In this document: positions 11,490 to 20,378 of the stretch, in pieces | Position numbering within the stretch: the first letter of the stretch is position 1 | How the letters are laid out: every line of letters starts with the position of its first letter | Source: Schoenoplectus triqueter | Lineage: Eukaryota > Streptophyta > Magnoliopsida > Poales > Cyperaceae | DNA: 37,346 nucleotides | Direction: 5' to 3' | NCBI GenBank assembly: GCA_964058805.1 | Contig: CAXKVV010001667.1 | Location: 1 to 37,346 of the forward strand | Made by a program: the position numbers and the translations under genes | The notes under the pieces: generated by a model | Seen by the model: only the letters and a program-made list of their open reading frames with translations | Databases searched by the model: none | What the model was told of the DNA's origin: nothing

Positions 11490-11850
11490 TAGGTCACTTC
11501 TTGGTCGGGTATGAATTTGATTTTTTTATTCGATTATCGGGTCGGATTGGTTCGGGTCAACCTGACCCAATCCGATTAATTATATTTTTGAAGTACTTTT
11601 ATAATTTAGTACTAATTAAAGCTTAAATATATACTAATTATACACTAATTAAGATTAATTATAAATAAATTAATATTTTATTGTTTAAAATTATATAAAA
11701 ATAATTAATAAATGTTTAATTATTTTACACGGGTCGGGTATGAATCAAGATTTTTTGACCCGAATTTAAACGGGTCGGGTTCGGATTTGATCAAAAATAA
11801 TAATAAAATAATTTAACCCGACCCGACCCGACCCATTGAACCCATAGGCC
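11490..11850. mobile_element. CGGGTC-type hAT-like non-autonomous element
   Basis: One of five related elements in this window. The ends are rich in CGGGTCGGGT and, inverted, ACCCGACCCGACCC, around a conserved AT-rich core (GATTAATTATATTTTTGAAG, then ACTAATTAAGATTAATTATA). Its ends are eroded and no target duplication was found. It lies only in duplication unit 2, within a longer unit-2-specific stretch (about 11290-12050). Confidence 0.65.
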
Positions 11851-13174
11851 ATCCTCTCAAGTCTCACCCGAGATTTTTTCGAGCCACCCCTAGCTCAAAA
11901 AAACTCGAGTCATGCTAGAATATGTGAAATATTTTTTGTTTTTAGAAAAATAATTTTCTAATTAATTGCTACATCCTAATATCAATTATATTTTAATTTT
12001 TAAATTCAAAAAGAATTTTTAATTTAGAAAAAATAAAGAGAAATATTAGAAACTCATTTTTAAATACCACGTCACATTATTAATTTTATTGAGAACAACA
12101 ACTTTAGCGATAAAGAAGAAAATTTACTATTTTGGCGATAGAGAGCACAAAAAAAATTTATAAGTGATGGGCCCACTTTTAGAATTAGAATATCTTTCAG
12201 AGTTTTAGCACTGGGCGGTATTGTAAATTTTTAATTAACTTGTTTAATTATAATATACTGTAGCTATTCATCAGGATTCGCCTCAAAGATGTATCATATA
12301 TAAATAATCAGAAATTTAAAATGAATTTTTTTTTCAAAATAACTTTTATTAGAAAATTTTTGAACATAAATATTTTTTTAAATGCTAAAAATATATTTAA
12401 TAACAACTGTTTTAATTAGTTACATAATACTTCATTAAAAAGAATAGAAATAATTACATTATTTTAGTATTTAAATTATTCTTTCGAAACATCATATCAT
12501 CTCTTTAAATGATGAAAGAGAAAAATAATATAAGTCAATGATTAAGATAAATGAAGGAATGATGAAATCAATGGTGAAACAAAAAGATTAATAATGTGAT
12601 ATATCTAAAAACTTAGAGAGCCAACTCCATTTCTGAATAGAGAATTGAGCAAATGTTATTTTTATCCGCTCCATAAGTGAAGTATCTGACAAATTAGAGC
12701 ATTAATCTGTCTAGAAAAGGTACCAGAAATTGCACCATCCTCTTGAATAGTATCTAACAATACTTTCTTTCTTTTTTAATTGTTTTTTGGGGAAATTTGT
12801 TACTACCAATCAAGTAATTCATTTTATAATGTTATTATATGAAACAATACAATTCATAGAGAAAGAAAAACGAAACCACAGGACCAATATCATAAACAAA
12901 ATTGTACACTGGGCCACTGGCATCGTGCCAGTTTGTACTCATCTGGCTATCGCCAGCAACATGCTACTTAGTTTGAACAAGTGTTAATTCAACGCTTGTC
13001 ATGTTTAGCAGTTTAAGCTGTTTGAGGCTACAATCCAGTAATTTTGATGTCCTCCTTATCAAAAAATATGTTGCAAACTATATATTTTCACCATGGTATG
13101 TCCTGCAAAAAGGCGATAGAAATTTTGATGTTCAGTTTTGTCTAATTCTCTATTTTTCTTTCTTTGATGGACCA

Positions 13175-13262
13175 AGCGAGTAACGTAGGCACGTGTAGAG
13201 CAAAAGAAAGCGAGTTTTTCTGATGGAAGAAAAACGAGCTCTAGCGAGTAACGTAGGCACGT
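13175..13262. repeat. Two perfect 20-bp direct repeats
   Basis: AGCGAGTAACGTAGGCACGT occurs at 13175-13194 and again at 13243-13262, 68 bp apart. The short stretch lies in a unit-2-only region (13040-13265). It could mark a small insertion or a slippage event. Not recognised. Confidence 0.85.
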
Positions 13263-13460
13263 TACGAGATAGATTTGAACTATTCCAATCCCTTTATTTT
13301 ACAAGCAATATAATAATTTTAGGCAAAATCATAAACATATGGACATGCTTCCCAAACTCCTCTTCCTTTTTTTTTTTGACGCTCGCCAAAATATACAATC
13401 CAGAAAATTAAGCAATATCAGCTAGCATATATTTACTATAGAGCTCTTCAGTTTCTTTTC

Positions 13461-13890
13461 AGATTTTAGTAATAATAAGTTTTATTAAATTAATATTATT
13501 AAAAATAAGAATGAGAAATGTAAAATTTTAAATATACGAATGGCAGTGCGCCACTGGCAGTGGCACGTTTTCATTATTTTTAGGAAACGCGCCACTGCCA
13601 GTGGCGCGTTTCGTCCAAACCCAGCGCAAGTGACTGCACATTTTGTATATATAAGAAGCAAACGCGCCACTGGTAGTGGCGCGTTTCGTAAAAATAAGGA
13701 AACGCGCCACTGCCAGTGGCGCGTTTGATAAAAATAATGAAACGTGCCACTGCCAGTGGCGCGTTTCAAACGCGCAGTAAACGCGCCACTGCCAGTGACG
13801 CGCTGCCATTCGTATATTTAAAATTTTATGTTTCTCACTCTTATTTTTAATAATATTAATTTACTAAAACTTATTATTACTAAAAAGTGG
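13461..13890. mobile_element. Mutator-like element carrying a palindrome array
   Basis: The ends are ~85-bp inverted repeats with only a handful of mismatches (TAGTAATAATAAGTTTTA, ATTAATATTATTAAAAATAA and TTTTAAATATACGAATGGCA read the same inward from each end). The flanks are TTTCTTTTC at 13452-13460 and 13891-13899, a 9-bp target duplication (10 bp if the preceding G is counted). Unit 1 has a single uninterrupted copy of the site (TTTATTTTC, 7894-7902), followed by the same downstream sequence. So this is an insertion, not local repeat growth. It encodes no transposase. Long arms and a 9-bp duplication fit a non-autonomous MULE. The centre is unlike any MITE I recognise. Confidence 0.82.
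13544..13805. repeat. Array of six CG-rich 27-bp palindromes
   Basis: Units lie at 13544-13570, 13585-13611, 13660-13686, 13700-13726, 13740-13766 and 13779-13805. The consensus is two 13-bp arms (AAACGCGCCACTG and its reverse complement) around one central base. Units 2 and 4 are identical, unit 5 differs by one base and unit 3 by two. Units 1 and 6 are worn at the outer side. The period is about 40 bp, with AT-rich spacers. A possible seventh, badly decayed unit sits at 13617-13643 in the longer gap. Ten CGCG cores occur in 13585-13805. Overlapping open frames on both strands come from the repeat, not from a gene. Confidence 0.93.
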
Positions 13891-14385
13891 TTTCTTTTCG
13901 TTTCAATTAAACAAAAGAAAAGAAAACCATACTCTTTTTTTCTGTACAAATGAACGCAAAAAATATATTTTCTTTTCTTTCAGATTTTTATTTTGCAATG
14001 AAACTATTATTTTTCAAATATTTTCCGTTCAAAATAAACAAAGACTATACATATTTTCATTGAGGTCCTGATATTGTAATTGAATATAGATATTCTAACA
14101 TTAATGAATTTAAATTTTGATTATAGTAATACTTGATTTGAATCCGATCCATTGAGAACGCACTCATATCATACTTGTCGCATCAGCTGCATGCAAATCA
14201 TGTTATAAAATATCATTTATAATATGCATACAATAAGTTATATTTTTAATATTTCACACGTTTTTCTTACATGTGATTATTTTCAATTTGAATGACGTAG
14301 ATTTTCATATTTACGTACAACTTCTTTCCATAAAAGAAAACGACACCTGTGTTTCCGATTTTTCATAAATACGATGAAAATTTTA

Positions 14386-14856
14386 TCTATACTATTATAT
14401 AAAGCATCTAAGAATTGAAAAGTCTATTTTTTGTCATTGTAAATTTTTATTATACCCATTTTATATCCCTCAATTAGACGGATAATATTTATTGTTGGTT
14501 GATCGAACGTATGCGATCGCGTCCATTGATCCCCTATTTCTCTCCATTTTTTCCCTTATATACTATTATTTCCATAATTTTTGTTTTTTATTTAGCAACT
14601 TTGTGCATATTTGGTAAGGAATTAATGGTGATAATATATGTTAGAATAATTTACTTTTCTTTCCATAAAAATCATAAATCATTAACTCATATTGTGCAAA
14701 AATCTCATCCAAAATTAAATATAGTCTTTATTATATGTTTTCTCTATAATTTGGTGAATTTATAATTTAATATTAGATAAATGTGAATTTTTTTATTTTA
14801 TAATATTTTAATGTTTAAATAAAAAATTCTGCTGCAACGCGCGGGTATATAGCTAA
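14386..14856 (+). mobile_element. Small non-autonomous Helitron
   Basis: The 471-bp element begins TCTATACTATTATATAAAGC, a typical plant Helitron 5' start (TC after a host A). It ends with a GC-rich stretch GCTGCAACGCGCGGG about 10 bp before the terminal CTAA, followed by a host T, as expected for insertion between A and T with no target duplication. The 3' hairpin is partly eroded. No Rep/helicase coding is present. It lies about 0.5 kb upstream of the F-box/MYND gene TATA-like box and could affect its promoter. Confidence 0.75.
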
Positions 14857-15280
14857 TTTACAATAAATTGCGATTGACAGTTTTAACTTTTAATTCAAAT
14901 ATATTTACGCCACCAACGACCTAAGGAAACTCTTTATCCCTAACTAAAATTTGCAAAAAAAAAAAAAAACTTTCTGTGTCAACCGTTTGATTCCAATAGA
15001 CATATTACAAATTTAGATCTCACCGCTTACTATATTAAAATTTTAAAAAACGATTAAAATATATATGTAATTAAAATTATAATGTTCGTAGTTTTATTAT
15101 CCTAAAGAAGCATTCTCCTGTAATCCATTGGTACTATTAATTAGTTAATACTATGTATGCATGCCTATTGCTTAACTATATTTTTGCCATTGTAAAGACG
15201 AGATTTATTACAAAATTGGAATAATGGAAAAAATAAATCAAAGGACAAGGTTACAATAGTAATTTCCGTAGCATAACTAG
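14857..15280. other. Upstream region of the F-box/MYND gene
   Basis: AT-rich DNA between the Helitron and the core promoter. No reading frame, repeat family or clear regulatory motif was recognised. Confidence 0.4.
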
Positions 15281-15287
15281 TATTAAA
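15281..15287 (+). promoter_or_regulatory. Possible TATA-like box
   Basis: TATTAAA lies 79 bp before the ATG at 15366. A start of transcription about 25-30 bp later would give a short, pyrimidine-rich leader of about 50 bp (CTTTCTTCCATCTTGGCAAC region). This is inferred from position and composition only. Confidence 0.35.
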
Positions 15288-15365
15288 GGCACCCCTTCCT
15301 CTTTCTTCCATCTTGGCAACAAAGAACTTCCCCGTTTATCCACATTTGTGCTCTCTCCAATCGTG

Positions 15366-17594
15366 ATGCGCACTAGAAGTGGCTCTCTATACCCAAAGAA
15401 CTCCATGCTCATGGATGCCATAGAACAACCATCCCCTTCTCACGCCTCTGCCCCTCATCCAGGACACCTCAAGAGAAAACGGTGCCGGGAGAAAGAACCC
15501 ATGCGATCGGTGTTTGTCGGGGTTACTTTGCCCCTCAAATGCAATAGATATTGGAAGAAACTAAGATTGATATGCAAAAAGGCAGAAGAAAAACGAGCAG
15601 AGGAGATCGATCAGCAGAGGAATCAGAAACGTACCAGTATCGAAATAGAATATATGGATGAAATTTATGAGCCGAGGAAACGGAATCGAAATAAAAATCA
15701 GAATACCCAGTGTAGTAATCTCGATAAGTTACCGGATGATTTGATCATTGTTATTATGTGCAAACTTAGCGCCTCCGCTGATTCTCCTTCTGATACCATC
15801 AATGCTCGTCTTGCGTGAGTTTTATATTTTGACCTTTTTGTTATGACATATGAGCCATTTTACCATAGACAGATTTTTCTGTGAAGAGAAACAATATGAG
15901 AAAATTTCAGAAAAAAATAAAGGACTGAGATTGAGAATTTGTTTGTGCGTATATCAGACAATGAAGGATGTTTGTGCAAATATCCCAATGAACGTTTATT
16001 AAGGATGTTTGTGCAAATATCTCAATGAACGTTTGTTAAGGATGTTTGTGCAAAGTTACTAAACCAAATGAGTTCTCATTATTTTGATGGTTTGCTGGTT
16101 CTGATATTTTTCTTCTTCTTTGAATAACAGATGCAAGAGATTTAATGAGTTCGGGCAGCATCCTTGGGTTCTGGCCAAGGCTTCAATCCGATCGCTGTCG
16201 GTGCATGCGAAGCACTGGTCTGAGTCCGTACACCGGGTTTTGAAAATGTGCGCTGACGCCGGAAATATGGATGCTTGTTATATACTTGGCATGGTAACAT
16301 ATTTATTTATCATTCAATTTCCTGGAAAAAAAACAGTTGTTTCAATGAATTGGCCGTTTTTTTGGATTTTGTGAAATTTGTAGTGGTTTTTGAGAACTTA
16401 ATTTTCCAGAATGGAATTTCATTTTCCAGCTACGCATTTCTTTTCTGTTTGGAATAAATGCTACGCATTTCTATTCTATTGGAATAACTGCTATTTCAAA
16501 TATTATTTCGGAATAATGCTTTTCTGTTTGGAATAACTGCTACTCATTTTTAATGCCATTTCGCGTTTGAAAAAACTGTTTATGCTTTTTTGGTAGTTTC
16601 ATTTTATAGTTGCGATATTTCAAATAGTTGAATTAGCATTGCTATTCATGCATGCTTTTTTCTGTTCTGATAATCCGGATATAACCCGAAATTTGTAGAG
16701 GACTACCCTGACTATGAATGATGCTACATTTTCTGCATTTGAGCTTATTTCTACTTTTTCATGTACTTGAGTGTAATTATGAAAATAACTGCCTTTTTTA
16801 TTTTTAAAAAATTTAAATTTCAGTTCTCATCACTTACAACACGTTATTCTCGTCTAATTTTACTTGCCTTCACGTTACTAAAACTAGTTTCTTTTATACA
16901 GATCTATTTCTACTGCTTGGATAACAGACGCAGCGGCGCGGCGTACATGGCTAAGGCTGCCATGCGGTCCCACCCGTCAGCGTTGTACTCCCTTGCAATA
17001 ATTCAATTCAACGGCTCAGGCGGTTCCAAATCCGACAAGAACCTGCCAGCGGGAGTCACGCTCTGCGCACGTGCGGCCCATTTGGGACACCTCGACGCTC
17101 TTCGCGAGCTCGGGTACTGTCTTCAAGACGGGTATGGTGTCCGACGAGACGCAGAGCGAGGACGCCGCTTCCTGTGTCAGGCTACCGCACTAGAGCTCTC
17201 TGCCTTCGCATCTCATTGCTACAACGTGTCCGTGTCGGGTTTGAAAGCGGGTCTCGCGAACGGATCCGTGAAGATGGACTGGAGCTCAATTGCTCAAGCT
17301 TTGGATCCGCACCCGGCGAGCAGGTTCCTGGTCGAGTGGTGGTCGTCACGTGAGGAAGGAGAGGCACGTGAGGAGGGGATCAGGGCGTGCTCACACGTGC
17401 TGTGTGGCAGGGTGGAGACACGACGACACGAGTTTAGGAGGTGCTCGGTTTGCGGCAATGCAAACTACTGCTCACGTGCGTGTCAGGCAATGGATTGGAA
17501 GCGAGTGCACAGAGACGACTGCAAGCCACAGGACCCATTCATTGCTGATATGGTGGTGTATGCCGGTGAGATACAAGCGGCTTTGATTGATTAG
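15366..17594 (+). CDS. F-box protein with SEL1-like repeats and MYND zinc finger
   Basis: Probable substrate-recognition subunit of an SCF E3 ubiquitin ligase, of the plant family that includes Arabidopsis At1g67340 and At5g50450. Coding exons are 15366-15814, 16131-16293 and 16902-17594 (434 aa). Donors are GTGAGT and GTAACA, acceptors AACAG and ATACAG; intron phases are 2 and 0, and the frame stays open. The F-box spans about residues 120-165 (LDKLPDDLIIVIMCKL to ACKRFNEFGQHPWVL). SEL1-like helices span about 182-300, including AALYSL-type and ALRELGYCLQDGYGV motifs. The MYND finger spans 367-411, with ligands C367, C372, C385, C388, C394, C398, H407 and C411. The start at MRTRSG matches relatives; an upstream in-frame GTG was rejected. 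The N-terminus is long and basic (LKRKRCREKE; a K/R/E-rich stretch at 58-113), possibly nuclear-targeting. Retaining intron 2 would give a stop soon after residue 204. The interaction partner and substrate are unknown. Confidence 0.92.
15964..16055. repeat. 37-bp tandem repeat in intron 1
   Basis: Two full copies (15964-16000, 16001-16037) and a partial third (16038-16055) begin AAGGATGTTTGTGCAAATAT. The full copies differ at only two positions. The array lies wholly in intron 1, ending about 75 bp before the acceptor, so its length could vary between individuals without changing the protein. Confidence 0.92.
16428..16553. repeat. Degenerate GGAATAA-GCT repeats in intron 2
   Basis: Four imperfect units share TTGGAATAACTGCTA or a close variant, with CTACGCATTTCT and TTTTCTGTTTGG between them. 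Spacing is irregular (about 30-40 bp). The tract is intronic, with no coding or known regulatory meaning. Confidence 0.65.
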
Positions 17595-17830
17595 TATTTA
17601 GTAGGAAGTTATTAGGAGCACCAATCCAACGTTTATTTAGATTTTTTTTTGTTTCGATGGATATAATTACTTCTTTGTATTGGCGATTTTTTCAGCTTAA
17701 ACGCCATGTAAGTTTTTTATATGTTGTTGAGCGTTAATGTATCTTTTTCCTTTCGTGTATTTGTGTATATTGTTATGTTGTATTGTGAATGTGAAAACAG
17801 AGAGCATTGTTTTAAAATGCGGCTGTACGT
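17595..17830 (+). other. Probable 3' UTR and polyadenylation region
   Basis: T-rich sequence with TGTA and TTGTATT words (17690-17790) typical of plant far-upstream elements follows the stop codon. No canonical AATAAA is seen, which is common in plants. The cleavage site cannot be placed from sequence alone. Confidence 0.35.
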
Positions 17831-18119
17831 TTGCATATGCCGTATAAGTATGTATTTACATATTTAATAATACATATTACTTTTTAAAATATTTATCGTA
17901 TTAAGTTTTTTAAAATTAATTTTATTATTATTTTCTTATAAAATATTTAAAATTATATTAATAATTTTTATATTTTTTATTTTACATTTAAATTATTAAC
18001 TTCCTATTAATAATTTTTATATATTAATATATTCGTATATATAATTTACATATTGAATTACATGTATCCGCATGTTATATAAATATATACATATTATGTA
18101 ATAGTCAACGTATATTAAA

Positions 18120-18720
18120 ATTTATATTTTAAAACCTTGACAGAGAGTTATTGTAATCGAAATTTAGTTTCTCGAGTCGAGGCGATAGAGGGGACATAGG
18201 GAGAATGACATGACGAGAAGAAATTTTGCTTTGCATTTTGTACATATCTGAATGGCTTCTGCGCAAATTATATCAAATTTTGTCATTTTGCGGTTTGTAT
18301 GCGAGCAAGTAGGAAGAGAAACAAGAAAGATCCGGAGCGCAAATCGATACTCTGGTTTTACATACTGTTGGGCGCGGAGTAGGTGTGTGTAGCCGTTGGG
18401 CAGACACTGGAAAGCGGGGCCAATAGTTAATAGGGCCGTAGCAGTAGTTTGTTGGGAAGCGTAGGGGAAGATGCTTTGCAGACTTGTGCAGTGCAGTGGG
18501 AGGCGTTGGAGTTGGTGCAAGCATTAATTAGGTGGTGTCGTTTCTTGCGTGAATCGAGAAGTGGAGAGGACGAGGCAGTTCGGCGAGTATTTTGTTGTTT
18601 TGTTGGGGAAACAGTTGTTTAAATGAGGCTGTTAACAATCCACAGAACGTTGTCGGTTTGGAATCATCCTTGAGTGGTTGCTTGTTGTAATTTTCTCTTA
18701 TATTGTTTTGGAAATACAGA
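18120..18720. other. Anonymous block of raised GC content
   Basis: This ~600-bp stretch is clearly richer in G on the plus strand (GAGGCGATAGAGGGGACATA, GGGAAGCGTAGGGGAAGATG) than its AT-rich surroundings. It looks like former coding DNA or a captured fragment. A minus-strand frame (18164-18520, 118 codons) and a plus-strand frame (open to about 18621) exist, but neither has a recognisable domain, clear start context or splice signals. It could be a decayed gene, a retroelement tail or an exon of an unseen gene. Confidence 0.4.
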
Positions 18721-19436
18721 TCGACCTGGTATAGTGGGGGGTGATATTATATTATCATATCATTACATAAAACCTATAGCCGAAAATTATACAAGCAAAA
18801 ATTATCATAAATAAAAGAACCAATCTAACAAGATGGTATCACCAAGGCATCATTTTCACCTGACAGTGCACTGCTTGCGCTTGGTCCGGCAGCTGAGCAT
18901 CAAACAGAGCAAGGCCCCTCTTTCTTTCCCTATTAATCATGCAGCTGCAATTTCACCACAGTTAAGTCTGAGACACCAGAATGGCTAGCCCCCCCATGAA
19001 ATATTAATATATCCACTTCATAGTAATTAGTAACGCTCATCAAGCTTACACTAATATGTTGTTTTGTATGATGATTTTTAAAAATATAAAAAAATAGATT
19101 TAAATGAAAAAAGAAAAAAAAGTATGAAATGAAAATAATTTAGCAATTCACGTAAATTTCAATCATAGATACAAAATTAATATAGAGTTAAGAAAAATAA
19201 ATAAATTAGAGCAATTGTGCTTCTTTTTTCTGTAGCATTTCGTATAAGAATCAAAATTGAGAGCAAACTATAACTTCAACAGAAACAAAAACAAAAATAA
19301 TAATATTATTTGAAAAATAACTCAATCTAATATTAGCTCCAATAAAAAAAATCAGAAATATTACATAATCAGAACATGTAGATATTTAATAAACAAAGAT
19401 ATATTTTTTTTGAGAAAAATTAACATGAGATCAAAC
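18721..19436. other. Intergenic, no gene seen
   Basis: AT-rich, with no open reading frame of note. No inverted repeats or LTR signals were recognised. Confidence 0.4.
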
Positions 19437-19836
19437 TAGAGGTGTCCATTTTCGACCCGACCTGACTCGATATGATCCGAAAATAAATGGGTTGGGTATG
19501 GGTTTAATTTTTTTTACCCGGATCGGGTTGGGTCAGGTTCAAGTCAACCCAACCCGACCCCATTAATTATATTTTTAAAGTAATTTTATGATTTAATACT
19601 AATTAAATCTTAAATATATACTAATTAAGATTAATTATAATTAATTAATATTTTATTACTTAAAATTATATAAAAATAATTAATCAATAATAAATTAATT
19701 AACGTGACCCGTCGGGTCAGATATAGGACAAGATTTTTTTAACCCAAATTTATTCGAGTCTTGTTCAGGTTGGGTTAAAAAATTAATAAAATAATATTAC
19801 CCGACACAAACCCGACCCGACCCATTGCCACCTCTA
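19437..19836. mobile_element. CGGGTC-type hAT-like element
   Basis: The 400-bp element has ends TAGAGGTGTCC and, on the other strand, TAGAGGTGGCAATGG, matching the hAT style (TAGRGGTG). The flanks are GATCAAAC (19429-19436) and GCTCCAAC (19837-19844), six of eight identical. The core carries the family words TTAATTATATTTTTAAAGTA and ACTAATTAAGATTAATTATA. Non-coding. Confidence 0.82.
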
Positions 19837-19994
19837 GCTCCAACGGACCGAGCCTTTTAGTGAGCGTACTCCTATTTTTTATAATAATTGAGCTCATAAA
19901 TGAAATAGTTTGAGTAAAAAGTGTTAAAAGAAAGAAAACTTAGTGATTTAATTTTAAAGTAGTTTTATAGATGCTTTAATTTATCTCACAGATT

Positions 19995-20365
19995 TAGTCT
20001 ATTGCGCTATGTATAACACATATCGCTTTTGTGCTATGGAAAGATTATTTATTTTTAAACTTTAAATGATTGATCCGAACCACTTAAAATAATTTTTATA
20101 TTAATATCTAGTTGTATAGAAAATTTTATTTTTTTAGAATTATTTTATTATTTTTTTAGATAGTTAGGGAATCACTTTATTTAATTATTATTTGACACTA
20201 AAAAAAGATATTTTTCTAACTATCAAAAAATAGTTAAAAAATATAAAATATATATTTTTTTTTTTTGATCTCTAACTAGATAATTATCTGAAAAATATTT
20301 TGAACAATTCAGATTGATCATTTTAATTTGAAAATAAAGAACTGATTTATAGTACGAAAGAGATT
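19995..20365. mobile_element. Foldback MITE
   Basis: Inverted arms include TTTAAATGATTGATCCGAACC on the left and TTAAAATGATCAATCTGAAT on the other strand at the right. CTTTTGTGCTATGG and CTTTCGTACTATAA lie near the tips. Internal words resemble the element at 6686-7033. The limits are approximate and no target duplication was identified. Confidence 0.6.
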
Positions 20366-20378
20366 CATATTATGTATG

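Larger units (their letters stand above)
8254..14234 (+). repeat. Tandem segmental duplication, unit 2
   Basis: This is the second copy of the ~6-kb segment, directly abutting unit 1. The far ends of both units are alike: CATCAGCTGCATGCAAATC at about 14186 matches the equivalent near 8199. It carries its own insertions: a foldback MITE (8769-9151), a LINE 3' end (10038-11049), a CGGGTC-type hAT-like element (about 11490-11850) and the palindrome-bearing element (13461-13890). Direct abutting copies suggest unequal crossing over or another tandem duplication event. No intact gene lies in either copy. Confidence 0.85.

Noticed and set aside
7683..12987. Short frame conserved in both duplication units ending in VHWATG-VPVCTHL and SLNKC (7683-7772 and 12898-12987)
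   Set aside because: Of the base differences over the shared codons, nearly all change the amino acid and only about one is silent. That does not fit purifying selection, and the similarity is explained by the duplication.
13544..13805. CRISPR-like array of regularly spaced palindromic repeats
   Set aside because: The host is a plant nuclear genome, spacers are AT-rich and alike rather than unique, there are no cas genes, and the array sits inside a transposon with inverted arms and a target duplication.
13485..13809. Overlapping open frames of 60-94 codons on both strands with repeated peptide words (RHWQWRV, NAPLPVAR, KRATGSGAF)
   Set aside because: They are translations of the palindrome array in several frames. 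Open frames on both strands follow from the GC-rich repeat lacking stops, not from selection for protein.
14499..14765. 88-codon plus-strand frame
   Set aside because: It lies entirely inside the small Helitron, is rich in F, I and Y from AT composition, and has no recognisable domain.
15348..15365. Upstream in-frame GTG as the gene start
   Set aside because: Plant genes rarely start at GTG. The ATG at 15366 gives MRTRSG, which matches the start of related F-box/MYND proteins.
16761..16901. N-terminal extension of the last exon frame back to 16761
   Set aside because: The peptide before 16902 is hydrophobic AT-driven sequence. A clear ATACAG acceptor at 16901 joins in phase with the previous exon and restores the family sequence.
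18164..18520. 118-codon minus-strand frame as a gene
   Set aside because: It has no domain, signal or splice evidence. It is kept only as an anonymous GC-raised block.
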